In this document: positions 1 to 6,598 of the stretch, one piece after another
Numbering within the stretch: position 1 is the first letter of the stretch
How the letters are laid out: every line of letters starts with the position of its first letter
Assembly (NCBI GenBank): GCA_022711075.1
Contig: JAKLFS010000012.1
Location: forward strand, 1 to 10,902
Source of the DNA: Patescibacteria group bacterium
GTDB taxonomy: Bacteria > Patescibacteriota > Minisyncoccia > UBA6257 > JAAZHW01
Direction: 5' to 3'
DNA: 10,902 nt
Made by a program: the position numbers and the translations under genes
The notes under the pieces: model-generated
Database searches by the model: none
Told to the model about the DNA's origin: nothing
What the model saw: the letters and a program-made list of their open reading frames with translations, nothing else

Positions 1-147
1 AAGGTTAAGGCGCTGATAGCCGATGAAATTTTTGCGAAGAAGGTTAGAGTGGAGCAATTGGAGATGGTGGATAGAACAACCGGAGAAGTTTACTGCACTT
101 GGATTGAAAACGGAGAATGGACGAAAATAAAGAGAGCTTGTGAATAA
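1..147 (+). CDS. C-terminal end of a probable surface/tail-like protein (partial)
   Basis: An open frame enters from the left edge in frame 1 and ends at TAA (145-147), giving 48 residues. It starts KVKALIADEIFAKKVRVEQL and ends with a segment containing TGEVYCTWIENGEWTKI. The 'IADEIFAKKVRVEQLE' stretch resembles the C-terminal ends of long repetitive CPR surface proteins, in which a strand-rich 'ADExxAKKVxVxxLE' segment precedes a short Cys/Trp-containing tail; that resemblance is from memory. No membrane segment is visible. The start, length and function lie outside the window. The cupredoxin gene begins 24 bases downstream, so the two may share a transcript. Confidence 0.6.
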   Translation, partial: KVKALIADEIFAKKVRVEQLEMVDRTTGEVYCTWIENGEWTKIKRACE

Positions 148-171
148 TTAAAAGATAAAAATCGTAGAAAT

Positions 172-702
172 ATGAATGACTTCAAAAATAAGAAGAACAT
201 TTTGATGATTGCCGGCATTGCGCTGGCCGTGGTTGTTGTGGCTGCAATTTTATTTTTGGTCGGACCCGGAAGCAAAAGCGGAGGTCAGCACGCTGGAGAT
301 TCCAATAAGAGTTTGACGAGGTCGGATGTGCCCGAAGGAATTAAAGTCCCGGAAATGGGTGAAGAAGTTGGTAAGGGGGTGGCGGCGCCGGAGGCAGTTG
401 CTTCGGCTTCGGTTACCGGCAACAACAAGTATCGGATTTTTAGCATTGCGGCGGACAAAAACGCCTTTTCTCCCGACACGATTATTGCCAATGTCGGCGA
501 CGTAGTTCACATAAATTTTACTGCCGTAGACAAGACCTACGATTTGACCATTCCCGATTACGGGATGAAACAGATCGTTCACAAGGGCGAAACAAAAGTT
601 TTGGAATTTCAGACGGTTAATGCGGGGAAATTTATGTTTTATTGCGATTTGTGCGGCGGTTTGAACTCCGAGGTCAAAGGCTACGTTATCGCCACAAAGT
701 AA
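172..702 (+). CDS. Membrane-anchored cupredoxin-fold protein with degenerate CuA-like site
   Basis: The 176-residue protein has a lysine-rich start, one membrane segment (about residues 10-31), a low-complexity Gly/Ser/Glu/Ala linker (32-85) and a C-terminal cupredoxin-like beta domain (about 86-176). Probably it is anchored with the domain outside the cell. The closing segment FYCDLCGGLNSEVKG aligns by eye with the CuA loop of cytochrome oxidase subunit II and nitrous oxide reductase (C-x3-C-G-x2-H-x2-M). Here the cysteines are C158 and C161, one residue closer than usual, the His is N165 and the Met is V168. The upstream His of the 'HxFxxP' segment is Y123 (YDLTIPDYG). Most copper ligands are therefore missing, and electron transfer is doubtful; a structural or metal-independent role is possible. 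The fold call is fairly secure, the function unknown. No Shine-Dalgarno sequence precedes the ATG. Confidence 0.8.
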   Translation: MNDFKNKKNILMIAGIALAVVVVAAILFLVGPGSKSGGQHAGDSNKSLTRSDVPEGIKVPEMGEEVGKGVAAPEAVASASVTGNNKYRIFSIAADKNAFSPDTIIANVGDVVHINFTAVDKTYDLTIPDYGMKQIVHKGETKVLEFQTVNAGKFMFYCDLCGGLNSEVKGYVIATK

Positions 703-713
703 GAAATAAATAA

Positions 714-730
714 GAGTGGAGTCCCCACTC
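714..730 (+). terminator. Short hairpin after the cupredoxin gene, possible weak terminator
   Basis: GAGTGG (714-719) and CCACTC (725-730) form a perfect 6-pair stem with a 5-base loop, 11 bases after the cupredoxin stop. The following CTATTTG is a poor U-tract, so this may only stabilise the 3' end of the mRNA. The arms are nearly symmetric, so strand is not decided by the stem itself. Confidence 0.35.
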
Positions 731-734
731 CTAT

Positions 735-763
735 TTGAAAATTCCTTAATTGTGGAGTAAAAT
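735..763 (+). promoter_or_regulatory. Candidate sigma70-type promoter for the small membrane protein gene
   Basis: TTGAAA (735-740, five of six consensus bases) is separated by exactly 17 bases from TAAAAT (758-763, five of six). Transcription would start near 770, leaving a leader of roughly 56 nt before the ATG at 826. It lies just after a hairpin, at a sensible transcription-unit boundary. No operator is evident. Confidence 0.55.
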
Positions 764-825
764 TCATTAAGCAGAATAAAATTTACCAATAAGGTCGAAA
801 AATTAAACCGAAACTAAAAAGTTTT

Positions 826-1245
826 ATGGGAAAAACCAATAAAATAATTTTAACCATAATTTTAATCCTGGCGATAATCGCCATTCTCTGTGCCTTAGGC
901 TTCGTTGTCGTCAAAAAAGGAGGGGCGGGCATCTGGGGCAATATTTTTGGAACCAGCAGTGATAAGTATTATTTGGTTTATATCGCCAATGGCACCAATA
1001 GTCTGGGCTATTACGGTCAGATAACTAAAAACACCGATGACCTTTTGATTTTAAAGAACCCCGGCTACATTAACGTTCAAGCGGCCGCGAAAGAAGGCGA
1101 TCAGCCTCAAGTTAGTTTCAATCAGCTCAAAGACGAATTTTTCAAGCCGATGCCGGAGATAACGATTAATAAGGATTACGTTGTTTTTATCCAAGAGCTT
1201 GCTTCCGACTCACCAGTAATCAAGGCCTATGCGAATATGAAGTAG
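826..1245 (+). CDS. Small single-pass membrane protein, CPR-type hypothetical
   Basis: The protein has 139 residues: a short Lys-containing start, one strongly hydrophobic segment (about 6-29, rich in Ile/Leu), a lysine stop-transfer patch, a Gly-rich linker and a C-terminal domain of about 90 residues. That domain begins YYLVYIANG and contains YYGQITKN, ITINKDYVVFIQEL and DSPVIKAY. The pattern of 'YYxVxxxNGxxYxGxI', a later 'LKNPGYINVQ' and a final 'xxINxDxVxFxEL...DSPVxKAI' matches a small family I remember only as conserved hypothetical proteins of CPR genomes; I know of no assigned function. The topology suggests a single-pass protein with the C-terminal domain outside. A candidate promoter lies upstream. 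The gene may be co-transcribed with the GGDEF gene 39 bases downstream. Confidence 0.75.
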   Translation: MGKTNKIILTIILILAIIAILCALGFVVVKKGGAGIWGNIFGTSSDKYYLVYIANGTNSLGYYGQITKNTDDLLILKNPGYINVQAAAKEGDQPQVSFNQLKDEFFKPMPEITINKDYVVFIQELASDSPVIKAYANMK

Positions 1246-1284
1246 AAATGGCAGTGAGCGTAGTCAGAAGCTGCAATAGATTTT

Positions 1285-1872
1285 GTGTCTAACGAATTAG
1301 AAAAACTGAAAAAGCAGGTCGCCCTTCTGCAAAAACTGGTTTATAAAGACCCCCTGACTGATTTATATAATCGGCGGGGGTTTTTAGAAGCCAGCGAGAA
1401 GATTTTCAGGATGGTGATGAGCGTTAAGAACCACGAGCGGAAAAAATTCCGGATTGAAGAAATCGCCCTGGTTCTTTTGGATTTGGACGACTTTAAGAAA
1501 ATAAACGATAAATTCGGTCACGAAGCCGGAGATGCGGTTTTGAAGGGCGTCGCTGAAATTCTTAGGAATTCTTTGCGGGAAATTGACGTTATCGGCCGCT
1601 GGGGCGGAGAAGAAATCGTTATTCTGCTTTTGGGCGCCGGCAAGGCAGAAGCCCTGAAAATCAGCGAGGATCTGCGCGTCAAAATAAGCCAACGCGAATT
1701 TATCCTTAAACGCGCAAAGAAAATCAAGCTAACCGCCAGCTTCGGAGTGGCTGGGATAGATGGCGCCGCACCTGCGAATAAAAGAAAAACTCTGGGAGAG
1801 TTGATAGCGCAAGCGGATAAGGCGATGTACCAGGCCAAAAAAAAGGGGAAAAACAGGGTGGTGACGATTTAA
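1285..1872 (+). CDS. Diguanylate cyclase, stand-alone GGDEF domain with I-site
   Basis: GGDEF proteins condense two GTP into cyclic di-GMP. The 195-residue protein has a short helical N-terminus (1-18), which may pair subunits, followed directly by one GGDEF domain (about 19-195). Visible motifs are DPLTDLYNRRGF (22-33), the metal/nucleotide segment DLDDFKKIND (66-75), the signature GGEEI (107-111, Ile for the usual Phe) and a late ASFGVA (151-156). R98-x-x-D101 lies five residues before the signature, the position of the inhibitory product-binding I-site. There is no sensor or membrane domain. The start is GTG; an in-frame TAG at 1261-1263 rules out a longer form with a standard start in this window. 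The next gene begins 3 bases after the stop, implying coupled expression. An active, feedback-inhibited cyclase is likely but the I at position 111 leaves some doubt. Confidence 0.9.
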   Translation: MSNELEKLKKQVALLQKLVYKDPLTDLYNRRGFLEASEKIFRMVMSVKNHERKKFRIEEIALVLLDLDDFKKINDKFGHEAGDAVLKGVAEILRNSLREIDVIGRWGGEEIVILLLGAGKAEALKISEDLRVKISQREFILKRAKKIKLTASFGVAGIDGAAPANKRKTLGELIAQADKAMYQAKKKGKNRVVTI

Positions 1873-1875
1873 TTT

Positions 1876-3318
1876 ATGAGCAAGAAAACTCGTCGGATAA
1901 TGTTTTGGTGTATCGTCGGCTTCTTCGTTGTTGCCGGCGCTTGGCTTTTGGTTTTCTCGTTCGGTTATCGGGTTGATTGGAAGACTCTTCAAATCGGGCA
2001 GACCGGCGGCCTTTATCTGAAGACCGCGCCGAAAATAACGGATGTTTTTTTGGACGGGGAAAATACTAACAAGAAAAGCGGTTTGCTTTCTCCGGGCATT
2101 TTCGTCCAAAATCTTTTCCCCAGGTCTTATCAGTTGAAAGTATCCAAAGAAGGATATTTCGATTGGAGTAAAAAAGTAGCAATAGAGCCAAGTTTGGTAA
2201 ATAGTTTTTCCCACATTATTATTTTGCCGCAGTCGCCGCTCAAGGAAAGCGTTTACGAGGCGACTTCGACCGCAGAAATCACCGATTTTTCACCCTTGGA
2301 AAACAGGGAAGAAATTATTTTGGAAATGAAGGGTAAAGATAAGTCTGGCTGGTTTGGCTCCCTTTCGCTTTTTAACCAGAAAAGTGCCACCACGACCGAA
2401 ATGTTCAGGAAGAAAATAATCAGCACCGAACAACCCGATTTGTTGAGCGGTTTCGTTTTGGACAGCCCCAATCCCAATCAAATAATTTTTTCCGATTACA
2501 ACCGTTCGTCAGGCCAGACGATTTTTTATCTTTGGGACCGCTTGGAACCGAATCAAGTAACCAATTTGAATAAAACAGCCAGTGCGTATAATTTAAGCAA
2601 AATCAGGAAAATCGTTTTTTATCCCTTTGAAGATAATAAATATATAATTGAAACAAATAAAAATATCGCCATTCTGGATTTGAACAGGAAAGAAAAAGCT
2701 TTTTTGTCCGCCGAGAATCCCATTGATTTCGTTGTGAATGGCGGCAATCTTTTTTGGGTAGATAAGGAAGGGAGCATTTACTCTTATAATTTTATTTTGA
2801 AAAATACTTCGCCCTTGGCTATCATTGAAAACGAAAAGATAGAAATCGGCAATTGGGCCGTTTCCGTTAACGCTTCCAACGTCGCCGTTTTAATGAAGAA
2901 TAACGAATTGCTGCTTATCCGGTCCGGTCAGCCCGTTAAGACCATAAGCTCGGCAGCCCAAAATTTTTCTTTTTCGCCGGATAACAAAAAATTGGCCTAC
3001 AGCGATATCAATGGCCAGTTAAAGATATATTTTCTGGAAGATTTTAATCAGGATACCAATAAAAAAGCGGGAGAAGAGGTGATTTTGGAAGATCTGACGG
3101 TTAACGCTCCGGCCCAAATTTTTTGGTATAAGGATTCCTCCCATCTTATCGTTCAAAGCGGGGAAGAAATAATGTTCGCGGAAATTGACGACCGCGATAA
3201 ATTCAATATTTTCAAATACCAGTTCGGCTTGGGTCGTTACGCTTTAAATGGCGAGGGAGTCATTTTCCGGTCTGCGGGCGCTCTTTTGGAAAAAATAAAC
3301 CTGATTATCGGCGAGTAG
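1876..3318 (+). CDS. PEGA-domain membrane protein with propeller-like C-terminal region
   Basis: The 480-residue protein has a basic N-terminus (SKKTRR), one membrane segment (about 9-29), a PEGA domain (about 45-118) and a long beta-rich region (about 125-480). PEGA features include TAPKITDVFLDGENT, LSPGIFVQNLFPRSYQLKVS and KEGYFDWSKKV, matching the family pattern in which a short beta domain carries 'P.x.V.hDG ... L.PG.Y.h.h.K.GY..W'. The remainder has repeated strand-turn units such as FSFSPDNKKLAYSDINGQLK and IFWYKDSSHLIVQS that look like degenerate WD40/TolB-type propeller blades; no catalytic motif is seen. The protein is probably an outside-facing, envelope-associated scaffold or binding protein; PEGA proteins are common in surface-layer and CPR envelope proteins. 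It follows the GGDEF gene by 3 bases, so the two are very likely co-translated from one message. Confidence 0.85.
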   Translation: MSKKTRRIMFWCIVGFFVVAGAWLLVFSFGYRVDWKTLQIGQTGGLYLKTAPKITDVFLDGENTNKKSGLLSPGIFVQNLFPRSYQLKVSKEGYFDWSKKVAIEPSLVNSFSHIIILPQSPLKESVYEATSTAEITDFSPLENREEIILEMKGKDKSGWFGSLSLFNQKSATTTEMFRKKIISTEQPDLLSGFVLDSPNPNQIIFSDYNRSSGQTIFYLWDRLEPNQVTNLNKTASAYNLSKIRKIVFYPFEDNKYIIETNKNIAILDLNRKEKAFLSAENPIDFVVNGGNLFWVDKEGSIYSYNFILKNTSPLAIIENEKIEIGNWAVSVNASNVAVLMKNNELLLIRSGQPVKTISSAAQNFSFSPDNKKLAYSDINGQLKIYFLEDFNQDTNKKAGEEVILEDLTVNAPAQIFWYKDSSHLIVQSGEEIMFAEIDDRDKFNIFKYQFGLGRYALNGEGVIFRSAGALLEKINLIIGE

Positions 3319-3329
3319 CTCCCGGAGTA

Positions 3330-3358
3330 TTGAAAAATTATTGTTTTCGGAGTATTTT
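3330..3358 (+). promoter_or_regulatory. Candidate promoter upstream of pilB
   Basis: TTGAAA (3330-3335) and TATTTT (3353-3358) are 17 bases apart, in the 87-base gap between the PEGA gene and pilB. The -35 matches five of six consensus bases, the -10 four of six. The segment shares the pattern TTGAAAA...GGAGTA with the candidate promoter at 735-763. If used, pilB would have a leader of about 40 nt. The weaker -10 makes this tentative. Confidence 0.4.
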
Positions 3359-3405
3359 TAAGTTGGAGAGTTCTTAAGATTGGGTTTTGATTATTTTAAA
3401 TAGGC

Positions 3406-5097
3406 ATGCCCTTACAAAATAGCGATTCGCAAACAAAAGAATTAAAGGAAAAATTAGCCGAAGAAACCCTTAAGGCCGAGGAAAGGGAGGCGAGACTTTT
3501 GGCTGATAGGACTAATAACGAATATCTTAATCTTTCCATCCTTTCTCCCCAGACTCAGGCATTGGAATTGATTACGGAAGATGAAGCTCGGAGCGCTTTT
3601 TGCGCTCCTTTTATATTGAAGCAAAAGGTTTTGAGTTTCGCCTGCAAGGATCCGGAACTGGCAGCCACTAAGATTGTGATGGAAAAATTAAAAGCGCAGG
3701 GGTACCAATTGAAGATTTATGTCGTTTCTTTGGAATCATTAAAATACGTTTGGCAGGATTATGGATTAATCGCCGCACGTCACAAAAAAGAAATTACCGG
3801 TAAGATTGACGTGGAATTGCAGCAATTAACCGATGTCCAAAAAGAAATAAAAAGCATCAGGCAGGTGCGGGAGCAAATTTCGTCGTTTGATAAACCCTAT
3901 GCTTCTCAAATTTTGGAAATCATTTTAGCCGGCGCTTTGGCTTTGGACGCTTCCGATGTTCACGTGGAAGCGGAAGAGGGGGTCGGCCGCTTGCGTTACC
4001 GCATTGACGGCGCTCTGCAGGATATTGCGGATTTGTCGCTCAATTATTACCGTTCCATTTTGTCGCGCATCAAACTTTTGGGCGGGATGAAAATCAACAT
4101 TCATTCCACTGCGCAAGACGGCCGTTTTACCATTAAAGCCTCCGAGGTAACGATTGAAATCCGCGTTTCCATCATTCCCAGTGCCTATGGCGAAACCGTG
4201 GTTATGAGAATCTTGAATCCGAAAACCATTCAATTGAATCTGGAGGATTTAGGTTTTCGCGAAGACGACTTGACGATTATTGACGAGCAGATTAAGAGAC
4301 CCAATGGAATTATTTTGAACACCGGTCCCACCGGTTCGGGTAAAACCACGACGCTCTATGCCTTCCTGAGAAAAGTTTACGATCCGGAAATGAAAATCAT
4401 CACGGTAGAAGATCCAATTGAATACCATCTGGATGGAATTACCCAGACACAGGTGAATGCGGGGAAAAATTATACTTTTGCCAACGGCTTAAGGTCAATT
4501 TTAAGGCAGGATCCGGATGTGATTTTGATCGGCGAGATCCGCGACAACGAAACGGCGGAGATTGCCATGCATGCCGCTTTGACCGGCCACTTGGTTTTTT
4601 CCACTTTGCATACCAATGAGGCGGCCGGCACAATTCCGCGGCTTTTGGATATGGCTGTTCAGCCGGCAATTTTAGCGCCAGCTTTAAATTTGGCCATTGC
4701 CCAGAGATTAGTGCGCAAACTCTGCGTTTCTTGCCGGAAAAAAGTGAAATTAATCACAGAAGAAGCGGAAAACGCCAGAAAAATGGTGAGCCGGCTTCCC
4801 AATCGGGTGAAAAAACCGGAACTGGGCCAGGCAATAGAAGTGTTTGAAGCGGGTCCGGGTTGCGATGAATGTAACGGCACCGGTTACAAGGGTAGAATAG
4901 CGGTGCTGGAACTTTTGGTTGTCGATCAGGAAATCCAGCAAATCATAAATCAGCCGCGACTGCCCACTATTTTTCAGTTGAAAGAAGCGGCGGTTAAAAA
5001 GGGAATGGTGACGATGGAAGAGGACGCACTTCTCAAAATCTTAGCCGGGTTAATTAGTGTTGATGAAGCAGAAGCGGTTTTGGGAAAGATTATTTAA
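3406..5097 (+). CDS. pilB: Type IV pilus assembly ATPase PilB (GspE/PilB family)
   Basis: PilB is the cytoplasmic hexameric ATPase that drives pilus extension with the PilC/PilM/PilN platform. The 563-residue length is typical. In order: a charged helical N-terminus (10-35), an N-terminal GspE/MshEN-like region (about 45-120), a helical linker (130-160), a PAS-like N2 domain with DASDVHVEAEEG (181-192), then the RecA-like core. The core shows Walker A GPTGSGKTT (307-315), Asp box VEDPIEY (334-340), Walker B DVILIGEIRD (371-380) and His box GHLVFSTLHTN (394-404). A zinc-binding module follows, C440-x2-C443 and C486-x2-C489, characteristic of PilB/GspE and absent from PilT retraction ATPases. 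This makes PilB far more likely than PilT. No pilC, pilT or pilin gene is adjacent in the window. The ATG is preceded by AT-rich sequence without a clear ribosome binding site. Confidence 0.95.
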   Translation: MPLQNSDSQTKELKEKLAEETLKAEEREARLLADRTNNEYLNLSILSPQTQALELITEDEARSAFCAPFILKQKVLSFACKDPELAATKIVMEKLKAQGYQLKIYVVSLESLKYVWQDYGLIAARHKKEITGKIDVELQQLTDVQKEIKSIRQVREQISSFDKPYASQILEIILAGALALDASDVHVEAEEGVGRLRYRIDGALQDIADLSLNYYRSILSRIKLLGGMKINIHSTAQDGRFTIKASEVTIEIRVSIIPSAYGETVVMRILNPKTIQLNLEDLGFREDDLTIIDEQIKRPNGIILNTGPTGSGKTTTLYAFLRKVYDPEMKIITVEDPIEYHLDGITQTQVNAGKNYTFANGLRSILRQDPDVILIGEIRDNETAEIAMHAALTGHLVFSTLHTNEAAGTIPRLLDMAVQPAILAPALNLAIAQRLVRKLCVSCRKKVKLITEEAENARKMVSRLPNRVKKPELGQAIEVFEAGPGCDECNGTGYKGRIAVLELLVVDQEIQQIINQPRLPTIFQLKEAAVKKGMVTMEEDALLKILAGLISVDEAEAVLGKII

Positions 5098-5134
5098 AAC
5101 AAAAAACCTTCTCCGGTGGCTGCAGAAGAAGATT
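5098..5134 (-). terminator. Intrinsic terminator of the small RNA
   Basis: Read on the minus strand, CTTCTTC (5125-5131) pairs with GGAGAAG (5108-5114) around a 10-nt loop, and further A-U and G-U pairs extend the stem to 10. It is followed by GTTTTTTGTTTT, a clear U-tract. On the + strand there is no U-tract, so it should not terminate pilB mRNA. The tract abuts the pilB stop codon. Confidence 0.75.
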
Positions 5135-5333
5135 GGAATGACCGATTATTCTCTTGAACCCGGAAGCAATTTCTCATAGCGAACCATGAGGTCAGGAATT
5201 ACCCCGAGGAATAGCCCAGTCGGAACCAGAATACCCTTAAAGAAACTCCCTAGAAGGCATTAATAATTGGTGGTTTAGTGCCAATTGCTCCCAGGTTGAA
5301 GAGAACAATTTTTGTACTTTAATTTTTTTAACT
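5100..5333 (-). ncRNA. Structured small RNA of unknown family (6S-like shape possible)
   Basis: A transcript of about 234 nt is bounded by a consensus promoter and an intrinsic terminator, both on the minus strand. Its dominant feature is a closing helix: ATTGTTCTCTT (complement of 5299-5309) pairs with AAGAGAATAAT (5145-5155), then one C-C mismatch, then 15 more pairs (5283-5297 with 5157-5171). Three G-U pairs in this helix, and further G-U pairs in the other stems, would become A-C mismatches on the + strand, so the minus strand is the RNA. Inside lies an 18-nt hairpin with a UUCG loop (5173-5190) and weaker options such as TTCCGA with TCGGGG. A long closing stem, internal region and small 3'-side hairpin recall 6S RNA, but I cannot match family-specific bases. 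I found no tmRNA, RNase P or SRP signatures. The RNA lies entirely between pilB and ruvB and overlaps neither coding region. Confidence 0.72.
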
Positions 5334-5339
5334 GTTTCC

Positions 5340-5368
5340 ATTATATCACAAATATTATCGGCTGTCAA
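5340..5368 (-). promoter_or_regulatory. Consensus sigma70 promoter for the small RNA
   Basis: On the minus strand TTGACA (5363-5368) and TATAAT (5340-5345) are both perfect, separated by 17 bases, with TGA directly before the -10 forming an extended -10. Initiation would be near 5333. This is the strongest promoter in the window, as expected of an abundant RNA, and it points away from ruvB. Confidence 0.85.
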
Positions 5369-5422
5369 TAGGGAGGGGCCGTCAGAATTTCTTTTCGTTT
5401 AACGCTTCGTTTCAGATAAATT

Positions 5423-6433
5423 ATGTCCAAAAACATTTTTAAGCCCGATCCGCTTTTGGATTCGGCCTTGCGGCCGAAATCCTGGCGGGATTTCGTAGGC
5501 CAGGAAAAAATCAAGAAAAATTTGCAGATTATGCTGGAGTCTGCCAGAAAAAGAAAGGAGTCGCCTGACCACCTTTTGTTTTATGGTCCGGCCGGACTCG
5601 GCAAAACAACGTTAGCCCATTTGATTTCTTGGGAGATGAACGCTGGCATTAAAGTCACTTCCGGTCCGGCGATAGAGAAGGCCGGAGACGTGGCCTCCAT
5701 TTTAACTAATTTAAATGAAGGCGACATTTTATTCATTGACGAGGCCCACCGTCTGAACAAGTTGATTGAAGAAATCCTTTATTCGGCTATGGAATCGCGC
5801 GTGTTGAACCTGATTTTGGGTAAGGGGCCGTCTGCCCGGACAGTGCAGTTGGAGCTTCCGGCGTTTACTTTGATTGCCGCTACCACCAGAATGGGGTTGC
5901 TCTCCAGTCCGTTAAGATCGCGGTTCGGCGCGATTTTCAAGCTGGATTTTTATGAGAATGAAGATATTGAAAAAATAATCAAGCATAATGCTCAGGTTTT
6001 GGAAATTGAAATTGAGCCGCAAGCCATTAAAGTTTTGGCCTTGGCGAGTCGAGCCACCCCTCGAATCGCCAACCGGTTGTTAAAGCGCAGCCGCGATTTG
6101 GCCGTGGTGGAGGGTAATGGAATTATCACCGACGAAATAGGGAAGCGGTCCTTAGGATTATTTGAAATTGATGAAGTGGGTTTGGAGGCGACGGACAGAA
6201 AGATTTTGGAAACCATTATTGATAAATTCAGCGGCGGACCAGTGGGCATTGCGGCTTTGGCGGCGGCCACCAATGAAGAGAGAGATACGGTGGAAGAGGT
6301 TTATGAGCCTTATTTGATGCGTTTGGGGCTAATTGAGCGGACGCCCAAGGGCCGGATTATCACCGATGCCGGCTATAAGCATTTGAATTTGCATAATTTA
6401 AAAAAGAATAAGCAGGAGAAACTCCTGGATTAA
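5423..6433 (+). CDS. ruvB: Holliday junction branch migration ATPase RuvB
   Basis: RuvB is the AAA+ hexameric motor that, with RuvA, pumps DNA through Holliday junctions during recombinational repair. The 336-residue length is normal for the family. An N-terminal segment with LRPKSWRDFVGQEKIKKNL (16-34) precedes the ATPase core: Walker A GPAGLGKT (55-62), Walker B LFIDEAHRL (103-111), sensor 1 AATTR (152-156) and the arginine-containing SSPLRSRFGA (161-170). ATPRIANRLLKRSRDLA (211-227) lies in the small AAA lid, and a winged-helix DNA-binding domain fills about 255-325, including GGPVGIAALA and RTPKGRIIT. All key residues are present. The C-terminal tail LKKNKQEKLLD is a short basic extension. 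ruvA and ruvC are not adjacent. The ATG at 5423 gives the expected N-terminus; no Shine-Dalgarno sequence or convincing + strand promoter is visible upstream. Confidence 0.97.
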   Translation: MSKNIFKPDPLLDSALRPKSWRDFVGQEKIKKNLQIMLESARKRKESPDHLLFYGPAGLGKTTLAHLISWEMNAGIKVTSGPAIEKAGDVASILTNLNEGDILFIDEAHRLNKLIEEILYSAMESRVLNLILGKGPSARTVQLELPAFTLIAATTRMGLLSSPLRSRFGAIFKLDFYENEDIEKIIKHNAQVLEIEIEPQAIKVLALASRATPRIANRLLKRSRDLAVVEGNGIITDEIGKRSLGLFEIDEVGLEATDRKILETIIDKFSGGPVGIAALAAATNEERDTVEEVYEPYLMRLGLIERTPKGRIITDAGYKHLNLHNLKKNKQEKLLD

Positions 6434-6442
6434 TTTTTTATT

Positions 6443-6458
6443 AAACGCTGCGTTTTTT
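6443..6458 (+). terminator. Possible weak terminator after ruvB
   Basis: AAACG and CGTTT form a 5-pair stem around a CTG loop, running into TTT, 9 bases after the ruvB stop. The stem is short and AT-rich, so termination would be weak. A near-identical 12-base sequence sits upstream of ruvB at 5401-5412. Confidence 0.3.
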
Positions 6459-6483
6459 AAAAAATTGGAATATTTTTTCTGAC

Positions 6484-6559
6484 GTAAAATCGCAAACTCG
6501 TCGCTTCGCTTCTCAAACAGTGCGATTTTACTAAAAAGCATCCTCAATTTTTAGTAAAA
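6484..6559. repeat. Two overlapping, mutually exclusive inverted repeats
   Basis: Hairpin 1: GTAAAATCGCA (6484-6494) and TGCGATTTTAC (6521-6531) are perfect 11-base inverted arms with a 26-base loop containing CGTCGCTTCGCTTCTC. Hairpin 2: TTTTACTAAAAA (6526-6537) and TTTTTAGTAAAA (6548-6559) are perfect 12-base arms with a 10-base loop. The right arm of the first and left arm of the second share six bases (TTTTAC), so only one can form fully. Neither is followed by a U-tract on either strand, so they are not standard terminators. They may be a switch-like leader element or a mobile intergenic repeat. Confidence 0.65.
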
Positions 6560-6598
6560 AACTTCGCTATGCCATAAAAAGAAATTAACCCAGGATTT

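Noticed and set aside
250..789. A 179-residue minus-strand open frame.
   Set aside because: It lies opposite the cupredoxin gene, has no recognisable domain and is better explained as a shadow.
1247..1276. GCAG...CTGC inverted bases before the GGDEF gene as a terminator.
   Set aside because: Only four pairs with a long loop and no clear U-tract.
1729..2214. A 161-residue minus-strand open frame spanning the GGDEF/PEGA junction.
   Set aside because: It is antisense to two well-supported genes and shows no domain.
5158..5225. The + strand of the small-RNA region has GAGGTCAGGA, recalling the SRP RNA GGUCAGG motif.
   Set aside because: The partner AGCAG segment and helix 8 are missing, and promoter, terminator and G-U pairs all place the transcript on the minus strand.
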